A stretch of 64,000 nt of DNA from Artemia franciscana (GCF_032884065.1 NW_027062991.1:24702-88701); one strand, 5' to 3'. Counted from the stretch's first letter, positions 12,801 through 25,276 are shown. The notes: generated by a model from the letters alone, not told the origin. Program-made: numbers and translations.

Positions 12801-15800
12801 TCTAATATCTTCATTTTTTCAACATACGTAGCTATTACCCTCGAAAACTAAAACTTTTGAAATAGGAAAAGAGCCTTTAATTACATTCTTTACCATGTGC
12901 AATCATAAAATAGTCTAATATCTTCATTTTTTCCATAGACATAGCTCTTACCCCCGAAAACTAAAACTTTTGAAATAGGAAAAGAGCCTTTAATCAGATT
13001 CTTTACCATGTGCAATCATAAAATAGTCTAATATCTTCATTTTTTCCACGGACGAAGCTATTGCCCTCGAAAACTAAAACTTTTGACATAGGAAAAGAGC
13101 CTTTAATCACATTCTTTACCATGTGCCATCATAAAATTGTCTAATATCTTCATTTTTTCAACATACATAGCTATTACCCTCGAAAACTAAAACTTTTGAA
13201 ATAAAAAAAGAGGCTTCAATCACATTCTTTACCATTGTGCAATCATAAAATAGTCTAATAGCTTCATTTTTTCCACAGACATAGCTCTTACCCCCGAAAA
13301 CTAAAACTTTTGCAATAGGAAAAGAGCCTTTAATCACATTCTTTGCCATTTGCAATCATAAAATAGTCTAATATCTTCATTTTTTCAACATACGTAGCTA
13401 TTACCCTCGAAAACTAAAACTTTTAAAATTGGAAAAGAGCCTTTAATCATATTCTTTACCATGTGCAATCATAAAATTGTCTAATATCTTAATTTTTTCC
13501 ACAGATATAGCTATTACCCTTGAAAACTAAAACTTTTGACATAGGAAAAGAGCCTTTAATCACATTCTTTAAAATGTGCAATCATAAAATAGTCTAATAT
13601 CTTCATTTTTTCCACGGACAAAGCTATTACCCCCGAAAACTAAAACTTTTGACATAGGAAAAGAGCCTTTAATCACATTCTTTACCATGTGCCATCATAA
13701 AGTAGTCTAATATCTTCTTTTTTCCAAAGACATAGCTATTACCCTCGAAAACTAAAACTTTTGACATAGGAAAAGAGCCTTTAATCACATTCTTTACCAT
13801 GTGCCATCATAAAATAGTCTAATATCTTCATTTTATTCACGGACATATCTATTACCCCCGAAAACTAAAACTTTTGAAATAGGAAAAGAGCCTTTAATCA
13901 CATTCTTTACCATGAGCAATCATAAAATAGTCTAATATCTTCATTTTTTCCAAAGACATAGCTATTAACCTCGAATAAAACTTTTGAAATAGGAAAAGAG
14001 CCTTTAATCAGATTCTTTACCATGTGCAATCATAAAATAGTCTAATATCTTCATTTTTTTTCCACTGACGAAGCTATTACCCCCGAAAACTAAAACTTTG
14101 GACATAGAAAAAGAGTCTTTAATCACATTCTTTACCATGTGCAATCATAAAATAGTCTAATATCTTCATCTTTTCCACAGACATAGCTATTACCCTCGAA
14201 AACTAAAACTTTTGACATAGGAAATGAGCCTTTAATCACATTCTTTACCATGTGCAATCATAAAATTGTCTAATATCTTCATTTTTTCCACAGACATAGC
14301 TATTACCCTCGAAAACTAAAAATTTTGACATAGGAAAAGACCCTTTAATCACATTCTTTACCATGTGCAATCATAAAATAGTCTAATATCTTAATTTTTT
14401 CAACATATGTCGCTCTTACCCCCGAAAACTAAAACTTTTGAAATAGGAAAAGATCCTTTAGTCACATTCTTAACCATGTGCAATCATAAAATAGTCTAAT
14501 ATCTTAATTTTTTCCACGGACGAAGCTATTACCATCGAAAACTAAAACTTTTGACATAGGAAAAGAGCCTTTAATCACAATCTTTACCATGTGCAATCAT
14601 AAAATAGTCTAATATCTTCATTTTTTCCACAGACATAGCTATTACCCTTGAAAACTAAAATTTTTGACATAGGAAAAGAGCCTTTAATCACATTCTTTAC
14701 CATTTGCAATCATAAAATAGTCTAATATCTTCATTTTTTCCACGGAGGAAGCTATTACCCCCGAAAACTAAAACTTTTGACACAGGAAAAGACCTTTTAA
14801 TCACATTCTTTACCATGTGCAATCATAAAATAGTCTAATATCTTCATTTTTTCCACAGACATAGCTATTACCCTCGAAAACTAAAACTTTTGACATAGGA
14901 AAAGAGTGTTTAATCACATTCTTTACCATGTGCAATCATAAAATAGTCTAATATCTTCATTTTTTCCACAGACATAGCTATTACCCTCGAAAACTAAAAC
15001 ATTTGACATAGGAAAAAAACCTTTAATCACATTCTTTACCATGTGCAATCATAAAATAGTCTAATATCTTCATTTTTTCCACGGACGAGGCTATTACCCC
15101 CGAAAACTAAAACTTTTGACATAGGAAAAGAGCCTTTAATCACATTCTTTACCATGTGCAATCATAAAATAGTGTAATATCTTCATTTTTTCCACAGAAA
15201 TAGCTATTACCATCGAAAACTAAAACTTTTGAAATAGGAAAAGAACCATTAATCACATCCTTTACCATGTGCAATCATAAAATATTCTAATATCTTCATT
15301 TTTTCCATGCCCATAGCTATTACCCTCGAAAACTAAAACTTTTGACATAGGAAAAGAGCCTTTAATCACATTCTTTACCATGTGCAATCATAAAATAGTC
15401 CAATATCTTCACTTTTTCAACATACGTAGCTATTACCCTCGAAACCTAAAACTTTTGAAATAGGAAAAGAGCCTTTAATCACATTCTTTACCATGTGCAA
15501 TCATAAAATAGTCTAATATCTTCATTTTTTCCACAGACATAGCTCTTACCCCCGAAAACTAAAACTTTTGAAATAGAAAAAGAGCCTTTAATCAGATTCT
15601 TTACCATGTGCAATCATAAAATAGTCTAATATCTTCATTTTTTCCACGGATGAAGCTATTACCCTCGAAAATTAAAACTTTTGACATAGAAAAAGAGCCT
15701 TTAATCACATTCTTTAACATTTGCAATCATAAAATAGTCTAATATCTTCAATTTTTCAACATACGTAGCTCTTACCCCCAAAAACTAAAACTTTTGAAAT

Positions 15801-17374
15801 AGGAAAAGAGCCTTTAGTCACATTCTTTACCATTTGCAATCATAAAATAGTCTAATATCTTCATTTTTTCAACATACGTAGCTATTACCCTCGAAAACTA
15901 AAACTTTTGAAATAGGAAAACAGCCTTTAATTACATTCTTTACCATGTGCAATCATAAAATAGTCTAATATCTTCATTTTTTCCATAGACATAGCTCTTA
16001 CCCCCGAAAACTAAAACTTTTGAAATAGGAAAAGAGCTTGTAATCAGATTCTTTACCATGTGCAATCATAAAATAGTCTAATATCTTCATTTTTTCCACG
16101 GACGAAGCTATTGCCCTCGAAAACTAAAACTTTTGAAATAGGAAAAGAGCCTTTAATCACATTCTTTACCATGTGCCATCATAAAATAGTCTAATATCTT
16201 CATTTTTTCAACATACATAGCTATTACCCTCGAAAACTAAAACTTTTGAAATAAAAAAAGAGGCTTCAATCACATTCTTTACCATTGTGCAATCATAAAA
16301 TAGTCTAATAGCTTCATTTTTTCCACAGACATAGCTCTTACCCCCGAAAACTAAAACTTTTGCAATAGGAAAAGAGCCTTTAATCAAATTCTTCACCATG
16401 TGCAATCATAAAATAGTCTAATATCTTCATTTTTTCAACATACGTAGCTATTACCCTCGAAAACTAAAACTTTTAAAATTGGAAAAGCGCCTTTAATCAT
16501 ATTCTTTACCATGTGCAATCATAAAATAGTCTAATATCTTAATTTTTTCCACGGACGAAGCTATTACCCTCGAAAAATAAAAGTTTTGACATAGGTAAAG
16601 ACCCTTTAATTACATTCTTTACCATGTGCAATCATAAAATAGTCTAATATCTTCATTTTTTCCACAGACATAGCTATTACCCTCGAAAACTAAAACTTTT
16701 GACATAGGAAAAGAGCCTTTAATCACATTCTTTACCATGTGCAATCATAAAATAGTCTAATATCTTCATTTTTTAGACGGACGAAGCTATTACCCCCGAA
16801 AACTAAAACTTTTGACATAGGAAAAGAGCCTTTAATCACATTCTTTACCATGTGCCATCATAAAATAGTCTAATATCTTCTTTTTTCCAAAGACATAGCT
16901 ATTACCCTCGAAAACTAAAACTTTTCACATAGGAAAAGAGCCTTTAATCAAATTCTTTACCATGTGCATTCATAAAATAGTCTAATATCTTCATTTTTTC
17001 CACAGACATAGCTATTACCCTCGAAAACTAAAAATTTTGAAATAGGAAAAGAGCCTTTAATCACATTCTTTACCATGTGCAATCATAAAATAGTCTAATA
17101 TCTTCATTTTTACCACGGACATAGCTATTACCCCCGAAAACTAAAACTTTTGAAATAGGAAAAGAGCTTTTAATCACATTCTTTACCATGTGCAATCATA
17201 AAATAGTATAATATCTTCATTTTTTCCAAAGACATAGCTATTACCCTCGAATAAAACTTTTGAAATAGGAAAAGAGCCTTTAATCAGATTCTTTACCATG
17301 TGCAATCATAAAATAGTCTAATATCTTCATTTTTTTCCACGGACGAAGCTATTACCCTCGAAAACTAAAACTTT
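6879..17374 (-). repeat. ~113-bp satellite array, inverted and diverged block with higher-order repeats (about 93 monomers)
   Basis: Same monomer as the first block but reverse-complemented, with many substitutions and small indels per copy. Slot alleles are mostly full length and fall into a few classes, which read on this strand as CCACAGACATAGCT, CCACGGACGAAGCT and CAACATACGTAGCT. A higher-order period is visible: the rare variant TTTTAAAATTGG recurs at 7780, 10713, 13421 and 16471 (spacings 2933, 2708 and 3050 bp, or 26, 24 and 27 monomers). The block after the gap (from 6879) recurs from 9812, and GACACAGGAAAAGACC recurs at 11731 and 14779. The array ends within ACTAAAACTTT at 17374. Confidence 0.96.
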
Positions 17375-17513
17375 ATTCAAATAATATTTTAAATCTTTTC
17401 GGTTTTTTCTATAAGAATCCGCATTTTTGCCTCCTATATTTGTGACTGACAAAAATCTAAAAAAAAGTTCTAATGATATATGCCCAATAGAAAATCTGGA
17501 TGACTTACTTGAC

Positions 17514-19080
17514 TTAAGTCCCATCTGGCCTTGTTGTTCGTCTCAGGGCCTCTCTCCTCACAAGCGAATATATTTGTCGCCTATAGTGCTCTCTGTTTTT
17601 TTGCCAATCTGAGAACACCAGGGAGGTTGCAGTCGGAGAAGTTCTTCTTCCAGCGCTTCGGAGGGCAAGAACTGTGGATGCGACCTCCGAATGCAATTTT
17701 CGGTAGCTGATTATTGTACATGCGCTGAACTTGACCAAGCCACTTGGATTGTTGGACACGGACCCTGTTCAGGATGGGGGTGTTATACTGCAGTCTTTTG
17801 AGTAGGTCGGCGTTTGAAAATCGATCTACGTATGTTAGGCAATCGATTTGACTCAGCAGCTTTGTTTCAAACGTGGTGAGTCGTCTGGAGTCATCTACTC
17901 TGATTGTCCATGTTTCATAACCTTACTTAGCTATAGGAATGATAATGGAGCTGAAAAGTTTTAGCTTCGCAGAGATTCGATTTTGCTTCCATATTGGCAT
18001 CAGAGCTTTGAAGCTGGCCAGGCCCAGAGCGAGGCGTCTTTTGATGTCCACCGAGTGACTATTGTTGCTCGTGATCTGGCTCCCCAGATATATGAAGCTG
18101 TCTATCCATTCTATTTCCACTCCATTAAGCTTTATTTGTGGTAGTGTTGGGCTATTGAACCTTGACACGCGCATGGCTTTCGTTGTATTCTCGTTAATTT
18201 TCATTCCGAAGGTTCCTGTAACTACTTCCAGGTTGTCTGCTTTGGTTTGGAGTTCAGCGACGAATCCAGCGAGCATGTCTATGTCATATGCGTATACCAG
18301 CTTATCGATTACGATCCCTCCTATCATTGCCCCCTTGGTTGCTTCCACATGCAGCATTACACAATGGAGGAAGAGATTAAACATGTGAGATGAGAGGATG
18401 CATCTTTGCAAAACACCAACAGAAGTTTGAAATTCTTCGGTCGTTCCCTCAACTGTTTGTACTTGGTTTCTAAGCCGCTCATACATTTTACGAATAAGTG
18501 ATACCATATTTGATGGAATGCAGTAGTATATGCCAAAGGTCATCTCTCCAAATTAAGTCGAAAGCTTGTTTGAAGTCAACGAACAATTGAGTCAAGTCAA
18601 TTGAAGTAAATGATAGAGGTCCTGACCGAATTCAAGGTATTTTTCCATTGCTTGACGGATCACAAATATCTGGTGTATCGTCGAGCGGTTCGGTCAGAAA
18701 CCTGCCTGATGCTCCGGGATGATGTGACTGGTTAATGCCTTTATTCTGCCTAGCAGTATCTTGGTCAACACTTGGCAGGTTAGCTTGTCAGGCTGATTGG
18801 ACGGTAATTGTCACATTTGGCTTTGGACCCTTTCTTATACAGAGGAATTATAGTAGCGAAATACCATGTTTTCGGGAAATATTCCTTGTTGCAGGCAGCT
18901 GTGGCAATTCTGTGGTAGAGGTCTGTTACAACTTCTGAGTTGATTTTCATGACTTCTGCCTACAATCCATCTGGTCCAGGTGATTTATTTGATTTGAGTG
19001 ACTTCAAGGCAGCTTTAACCTTGCTTCTGGGTGGTGGTGGGCTTGGTTTCAATAGGGAGATGATTAAATTCCTAAAAACG
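17514..19080 (-). pseudogene. LINE reverse transcriptase and C-terminal region
   Basis: About 18600-18900 minus gives recognisable finger and palm pieces (PEHQAGF, IFVIRQAMEKYLEF), broken across frames. The longest open piece, 17923-18543, includes GVLQRCILSSHMFNLFLH (from the usual GV.QGC.LSP..FNL), the active-site segment LVYAYDIDMLA, where the canonical pair DD has become DI, the GMKIN motif and FIYLGSQIT of the thumb. The C-terminal piece near 17640-17830 reads SNADLLKRLQYNTPILNRV followed by SKWLGQVQRM. A frame change falls at a run of seven A in the region near 17600. No RNase H is present, as expected for this kind of LINE. Confidence 0.88.
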
Positions 19081-19390
19081 GGAGGGTTAGGATTGATTTG
19101 GGGGTTTAACTTTTCATGATAATATTGTTTCCATCTTTCTCTTATTCCTGTTGTGTTGTTGATGGGAGTCCCGCCTTTATTCAGGAGTACATTTGCTATT
19201 GTAGTTTTGTGCCTTGATTTTTAGTAGTTTCTCGAGCTTTACTATTCTTTTGTACACGGCATGGGTATAGCCTTTCCCGAAGTCGAGTTCGCATTGGTCA
19301 CATTTGTCATGAATGTATGAGGTTAGAGCGCGTGTGATCTTCTTCTCTTAGTCGCTTAAAATGCTTTTAAATGTCTCTACTTTCTGGATC

Positions 19391-20110
19391 TTACCTATTA
19401 GCGACAGCACGCTTGTCTTTACACAGTTGAATGATCTCATCGGTGATCCCTGGTTTTTTGGAGTCATTAGTTCTTCCGATGACTATCTCGGCTATTTGTA
19501 TGAAGACCTCGGTTCTCTTGTCAACTAGGGCGTTTAAATCTGTTTCCTCTGGATTCCTTGAAGAATTCTCTAAGAGAGTTTTGAGAGCCAAATCGAGATT
19601 CATCCGGTAACGGTTGCAAGTTGACTCGTCTTTCAGAAACTTAGTACGGAATCTCTGGACTTTTGTCTGGAAATTTGTTGCTGACTTCAGACGGAGGTGG
19701 GAAAATGCCATTATTAGTGCGTGATCACTGTCAAAGTCTCCTTCAGCAAGAGTGACTGTGTCTAGCGTGCTAGTTTACCAGCGCTTCAGGACGAGAACAT
19801 AATCGATGCAGTTTTTGGCAGTTCCGTCGGATGATCTCCTTGTATCTTTTCGTCTCTCTCTGTGTTTGAAAAGAGTGTTGGCCGCTACCAGCTCCTTGTC
19901 CTGGCAGTATTCCAGAAGGAATCCACATCTTCTGTTGCTGGTACCATGTCCAAATTATCCCATGACGTCTTCATTACCGTCTGAATTCGAGCCAACTACT
20001 GCATTGAAGTCTCCAATAACGAGAATTATGTCTTTTTTGGAATGGAGCCTGTGAGGTTTTGGAGTTGGTTGTAAAATTCCTCTGAGTCGTCGTTGCCACG
20101 AGATGAATCT
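19391..20110 (-). pseudogene. LINE endonuclease C-terminal half and linker
   Basis: Minus-strand translation of about 19990-20050 gives KKDIILVIGDFNAVVGSNSD, the metal and phosphate-binding motif of APE-type endonucleases. Near 19712-19735 it reads EGDFDSDHALIMAF, the terminal SDH motif that holds the catalytic histidine. The last part (19391-19711) is an open stretch of 106 codons covering the linker before the reverse transcriptase, basic and without a recognised domain. Stops and frame changes separate these pieces. Together they show that the whole endonuclease was once present. Confidence 0.8.
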
Positions 20111-20176
20111 GGCGCATAAACCTGAATGATTCTCAGGTTTGCAGTCGAACCTTCGAGCCTGATATCAATGATATAT

Positions 20177-20728
20177 TCAGACTTGAGCTGTGGAGATACG
20201 TAATTTCTTTGCTTTCTTCGAAAGAATAAATACTACTCCTTGGCGATGAATTCCATCTTTACGACCCGACAAAAGTAGTGCTGTGTCCCCAATCCTTTCA
20301 ACACCAGTTACTGGAAGATGGGTTTTTGACAGACCAATGATGTCCAATTTATACCTGTCGATTTCTCGCACGAGTAGATCCTTCTTTCCTTTCTTAGTCA
20401 AGGTTCTTACATTTAGAGTTCCTATTACCAATGTTGTTAAAGGGGCGGAGGGGGGATCCGATACAGGATTTGTTACGTTGGAAATTGTAGTTGCAGTGTA
20501 GCCGGTCGTCAGGCTATCAGTAATCTTTCCAGCGGAGCCAGTCGTCACATCGTCGGCTACCCCAGACGCGGCAACTGGTTCTTCGGTTTCCCCAGGTGCG
20601 GTAGGTGGTTCTTCGGTTGCCCTGGACTCGGTAGGTGATATCATAGGGTTGTCCGATAAAACTCCGGACGTGTTAGCATTGGTTCTTATAAGTTTTCTTG
20701 TCTTCATCATTATATAATTTGACAGCAA
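20177..20728 (-). pseudogene. LINE endonuclease domain, N-terminal part (APE-type)
   Basis: A 183-codon open stretch. Residues 1-95 are low complexity, rich in T, P, E and A, as in the variable leader of many LINE proteins. Residues 100-175 match the start of an apurinic/apyrimidinic-type endonuclease: VIGTLNVRTL, then KLDIIGLSKTHLP, then SGRKDGIHRQGVVFILSKKA. The catalytic glutamate expected in the GLSETHLP motif is lysine here (residue 135), so this copy could not nick DNA even if expressed. It continues into the next piece in a different frame. No conventional start with good context was found; the open stretch is longer than the conserved part. Confidence 0.85.
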
Positions 20729-20760
20729 TATCTGAGAAGAAAGGATACTCTTCTAGATTT

Positions 20761-21299
20761 CGAGACAGCGCCAAGCTACTCCTCTCTTTCTTTAGCAGGG
20801 GCTGTTGACTCGTGTACGAGTTCATCCACCCTTTACAGGTGTTCTCCTATAGGGAATCGTTCTATTTGGCGTCCTGCATGGTTAACATAATTTTTTCATT
20901 GCTGAGAGATGGTTTGGGGTCTGCTGGAACATGTCCACACGCCAGGGGGCCCTGCGTATCATCATCTCAGGGGCCTCCTAACTCCTGCGCACAAATTTAT
21001 ATCCCCCGTGTATGGGTGCCTCAGTTTTATTTTATAAACCCCGGAGGGCTGGGTCCCCCTGATCCACGGCTCCTTATTTTATATTCGGAGGTATCCTTTA
21101 TATCTAAAAGGACTTTTCCCTATCTGCCACATAGGGATGCGCCTGGTGCCGGAGGGAAGTTTTCCATGAATCTGGACGGACATTGTATATTTTGGTATAG
21201 TTCCACACCTCTACTTTCACTGAAAAAAAAAGAAGAAAAAAAAACTTTTTTGAAGCCTAAAGTTTAACCTAAATGTGCGTAGTGTTATTTGGTGTAGTG
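20761..21299. other. GC-richer stretch upstream of the LINE, no gene supported
   Basis: This lies upstream of the LINE in its own orientation and may be its 5' region. It is clearly richer in G and C (runs such as CCCCGGAGGGCTGGGTCCCC) than the surrounding DNA. A 151-codon plus-strand open frame exists (20812-21267), but it has no recognisable domain, is proline- and glycine-rich by composition, and runs antisense to the element. Confidence 0.4.
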
Positions 21300-22960
21300 C
21301 AGCCACCTCCTCAAAATGTCCGGAGACCTTCAGCTTAATACTCTAGACGTCCTTTAATTATTGCTTGAGGGTGAATAAAATCAAAACGCTATATACTCGC
21401 AGATAGTCATAGAAAATTTTCAATAGTGTCTCAGGAACAGCCCAAGGTATTAAGTTGAAACTTTTAAAGTATTCTGAGGGAGGTTTTAAAGTACTGAAAA
21501 AGTCTTATGTGTACGCTACAGCTATCACTAGTACTTCTACTAAATTTTTTCTTCTCTTCTCACCTCTTTTCCTACTGAGGCTATTATTGAAGCTAGAGAT
21601 ATTAAGCTGAAAATTTTAGGGAGTGTTCTGGGGAATGTTAAACTAAACAAAGACACAATATGTGCAGGCAGGTTATCAAAAAGGAGTACCAGCAATATTC
21701 AGGGTTCGCCTTTGAATATTAAGTCGAAATTTCTGGGGGAAGGGGGTGGGTGTTGAACAAACCAAAGGCGTTGTTTGTCTGCTACTGATACTGCCTATTA
21801 TTACTATTGTTACTGCCAAGTATAAGGGCGTCAGCATTATAGGTTATCAATATAGCGTTTCAAAAACATATCTTGGGCTTTAGGTTGAAAATTTCAGTAC
21901 ATGTTGAGGGGAATGTTGAACTAATTAAAAGGCACCATGTGTATACTGTTAATTGTACTATTACTTTTACAAAGGCCTAGGCTGCAAAGGTTGTAACTTT
22001 CATTAAATCCTATAGGGATTGAACTAGATCAAAACTCAGGTTATCAATAGAACATAAAAGTAATATCTTCAGAATGTTAACTACGAAATTTCAGGACATG
22101 GTCAAGGGGAACATTGAAATAATCAAAAGGTAATATATGCATTCTATTGCTACTGCTATTACTGTTGCTACTACTATCACTAAGGCTAAAGTTACAAATG
22201 TAAAACTTTCATGAGACCCTGAATTGGGTGTTGAGCTTAATAAAAACACTATGTTTATGCAGGCTATATTTAGAATATATCAGTAATATCGTATGAACAA
22301 CTTGGAGTGTTAAATAGAACCTGTTAGGATGTACAGATGAGGAATCGAGATAACATAACAATAATAGCTTATGTGAATAATACTGCTGCTTCTACTGACT
22401 ATTAGTACAACTGTAACTACTTTTGCTATGGCTAATGGTACAGGAGGAAAATTGTCAGGGATCTTGAACCAAAATTTGCTTACTCCTACTTTTGCCACCA
22501 CTACTACTACTCAATGGATATCAAGCCAATCAAAAGAGACTATGTGCATGCTACTATTAGTAAGATAAGCATATTATTACTTCTGCTACGACTACTATTG
22601 AGGGTAAGGCTACAGGGGTGAAACATTCAGGGAATTTTAAGGATGATGGTAAAATAAATCAAATCACACCGGCATGCCGTTTGTCAAAATTGTGCATCAG
22701 CAATATCCAAGTAACGGCTAAAGATATAAAGTTGAAACTTTCAGACCCTGTTGAGAGGGATGTTGAACTAAACAAAAAACATATTTGCAAGCTACTACTG
22801 CAACTTCTAACTTCAACCACTGTCACCAGGACTACTTGCGACTTTAATTACTCGCGACTGCGACTGCTTGTGACTGTGACTGAATATTTGCAACAGCAAC
22901 AACTTGTGACTAAGAATTTCACTACCTGTGTCTAAGATTACTAAAAAGTTTGATTATATG
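21300..22960 (+). repeat. Degenerate tandem repeat, unit about 110-280 bp, with triplet-rich core
   Basis: A sentence-like block recurs with drift: GTTGAAACTTTCAGGG, then TGTTGAACTAAACAAAA, then TATGTGCATGCTACTACTG, then a run of CTACTA or TATTACT triplets, then AAGGCTACAGGGGTGAAAC. Copies of the TTGAA-(A/C)TTTCAG anchor lie near 21452, 21606, 21724, 21885, 22083, 22619 and 22729; the TGTTGAACT anchor lies near 21639, 21750, 21911, 22107, 22231 and 22757. Copies are strongly diverged and vary in length, so this is an old array. A 105-codon open frame at 22618-22935 simply crosses two units and is not taken as a gene. Confidence 0.72.
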
Positions 22961-23840
22961 TGACTACTAGTACATAATTATTTGCAGCTAAAAATTACAC
23001 TATAAAATCGCAGAGCGTTTGACAATGAAACTAAGCTCATCGCTTAAGTCGTATAGTGGACTTTAGAACCCCCTTTCGCATTCTCTAGACGTCGTTAGAT
23101 CGGTTGAATAATTCAAACGGCTAGATAATAATTGCTCTACTAGCCAGTGGTTTAATTCTGGCATTCAATATCTGGTATTTCTTATTATTCGTCTTGGTTC
23201 TTTTGCTCACATTTCAAACGAAATTAAGATCACTATGTGTTACTTGATAACGTGGCCCAACTTTGTCTTAAAACATTTTAAACTGAGATTTTGTTTAGAA
23301 GCTAATGTAATTAATCGTACTATGGATTGATATATCATGTTCTTCTTAGATATAAGCTTAAAGAATTACGTTTTATTATTAAGAGTGAAGTTTAATATAT
23401 TTTCGACAAACTATTGCTAAAAAATTGCCTCGTGATTTGTCTTATTTGTAGAATTTGTAACACTAGCTTTTTGTGAAATACATGAAATTGATGCAACAGA
23501 CCAGGATTGTAATGAGAGAAAATTCCGTAAATAGCAGTAAACAAAATATTAAACACTTTATGAAGGTTTCAGCAGCCTTTTACCAGCCTTGAGAAAGAGA
23601 GAGAGAGAGAGAGAGAGAAAAAGATTTTATATGAGAGAGAGATAGGTTTATATTAGGGTCAAATTTAATTATAATTTTAGTTTCAATTTTCCATTTGCAT
23701 GATTTTGATGACATAAAATAGTGGTATTTTAATACACCAATTAATACACGCAAAAACAGAATAAACACGTTAAAAATGAGAGAAACAGCACAACAATAAA
23801 AAGAACCCTTCTCATAACTTTACTTTTTAAAACAGTAAAA
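22961..23840. other. AT-rich intergenic DNA with a (GA)n microsatellite at 23591-23620
   Basis: No coding signal or known element was seen. The only structure is a GA dinucleotide tract of about 28 bp at 23591-23620, with a second shorter GAGAGAGA run just after it near 23632-23642. These produce a serine-leucine-rich phantom frame on the minus strand. Confidence 0.6.
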
Positions 23841-24318
23841 AACTTTAGCGTAAAGAGCAGGGCGTTGAGGAGGAAAATCACCTTACATATACGGAGCAAT
23901 TTCTGTTCTTTTTAAGCTGTGATGTCGCTCCTTACTTTCAGTTAAAAAAAATGTATTTTTTTTATTTAATTTCTGAATGTTTTTGAAATAATGCCTGTTT
24001 TGATTTTGGCTCTCAGCACATCAATAATTAAAATACAATTTGCTTATTAATTTTTTCGGCTAAATAGCCTTCTCATTGTTTTAATCGAAAGATTTTGAGA
24101 AAAAAGGGGTGGAGGAGGGGGCCTATTTCCCCTCCAATTTTTTGATTACTTAAAGAGGAAACTAAAACTTTGAATTTCTTACGAACATTTTCATTAGTAA
24201 AAAATATACGTAACTTACGAAATAACCTACGTAGCAAACTTCTATATTCGTATGTTTTTATTACGCATATGAGAGGGTTCACCCCCTCGTCAATGCCTCG
24301 CTCTTTGCACTAAAGCTT
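23841..24318 (+). repeat. Fold-back dispersed repeat, copy A
   Basis: Begins ACTTTAGCGTAAAGAGCAGG and ends with the inverted counterpart CTCGCTCTTTGCACTAAAGC, giving imperfect inverted ends of about 50 bp that continue through TTGAGGAGG...CATATACG. The core holds TTGGCTCTCAGCACATCAAT and a GGAGGGGGCCTA segment. Non-coding. The shape is that of a MITE or fold-back element; no target duplication was identified, and the superfamily is unknown to me. Confidence 0.75.
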
Positions 24319-24395
24319 AAATGTTGTCCCAATTAATTAAGAATGACCCCTGAATCACAAAGACCGTAGAATTAAAAGTTGAAATTAATAAAAAT

Positions 24396-25199
24396 ACTTT
24401 AGCGTAAAGAGCAAGGTATTACGAGAAGGTGAACCCCTCATATGTGTAATAATTTCTGTTCGTTTTAAGTTATAATGCTGCTCCTTACTTTTAGTTAAAA
24501 AAAAACTTTTCATATTTATTTTTTCATTTTTTTTAATAATGCTAGAAAATCCTGCGCTCCCTTCATTGAAGTGCTCTTCCCCCATGGCAAATTCCTCCAT
24601 AGAAATATCCTCCTACGTGCCCTCCCCCCTCTCCAACCCCTTCCCCCCAAAAAAAAATCCCCTAAAAACGTCTCTACACTTCCCAATAAATATGACTATA
24701 TGCAAACACTTGTCAAAATTTTAGCTTGTAGCTCCTCCCACGGGGACTCTGGGGGAGTAAGTCGTGCCCAATTTCATAGTTTTTAGGTTTTTCGACAATG
24801 GTGAATAAAATGGTTTTAAGTTTTAATGTTGCTCCTTAGTTTCATTTAAAAAAACTTGTTTTTTTTATTTAATTACTGGGCGTTTTTGAATTAATGTTTT
24901 TTTTTTATCTTGGCTCTCCGCACATAAATAATTAAAACGAAATTTGCATATTCATTAATTGCAATTAATCGGAAGATTTTAAGAAAAAAGGAGAGAGGAA
25001 GGAGGCCTAGTGGCCCTCCAATTTTTTGATTACTTTAAAAAGCAACTAGAACTTTTAATTTTTTACAAACGTTCATTGGTAAAAAATATACATAACTTAC
25101 GAATTAACTTACGTAACGACCTTCTATATTCGTATGTTTTTGTTGCGTATATGAAGGGGTTAAACCCTCGTCGATACCTCGCTCTTTACACTAAAGCTT
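24396..25199 (+). repeat. Fold-back dispersed repeat, copy B (long form)
   Basis: Same inverted ends as copy A (ACTTTAGCGTAAAGAGCAAG at the start, CTCGCTCTTTACACTAAAGC at the end), but with an extra middle of about 330 bp that includes ATGCTAGAAAATCCTGCGCT and a C-rich stretch. It is separated from copy A by a 77-bp spacer that contains AAGAATGACCCCTGAATCAC; the same spacer lies after copies B and C. Confidence 0.75.
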
Positions 25200-25276
25200 A
25201 GATTTTGTCCCAATTCCTTAAGAATGACCTCTGAATCACAAAGGCCGTAGAATAAATAGTTGAAATTACTAAAAAT

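Larger units (their letters stand above)
17375..20760 (-). mobile_element. RTE-like non-LTR retrotransposon (LINE), near full length, decayed
   Basis: Read on the minus strand it runs endonuclease, linker, reverse transcriptase, C-terminal domain and a short 3' tail, in about 3.3 kb, which fits the single-ORF RTE type. The endonuclease shows GTLNVRTL, GDFNAVVG and DSDHALI; the RT shows the region equivalent to NYRPI and a YAYDID in place of the usual F/YADD. The reading frame is broken in several places, so it is a dead copy. Its 3' end touches the satellite (17374) directly; no target-site duplication or 3' microsatellite was found. It could also be assigned to a neighbouring clade, since the call rests on motif style and length only. 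Confidence 0.88.

Noticed and set aside
1-17374. CRISPR-like look of repeats with a short variable slot
   Set aside because: The host is a eukaryote, the repeat is over 100 bp, the slot is only 6-12 nt with a few recurring alleles, and no cas genes are present.
17427-17759. Small frames near the 3' end of the first LINE
   Set aside because: The minus-strand frame is the shifted C-terminus of the LINE protein; the plus-strand one is its shadow.
20812-21267. 151-codon plus-strand open frame
   Set aside because: No domain, biased composition from a GC-rich patch, and antisense to the 5' side of a LINE.
22618-22935. 105-codon open frame
   Set aside because: Crosses two units of a degenerate tandem repeat; the repeated text explains it.
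24539-24786. Proline- and serine-rich frames in the fold-back repeats (also 25356-25583 and 26141-26477)
   Set aside because: They arise from the C-rich middle of each repeat copy and are not conserved in frame among copies.
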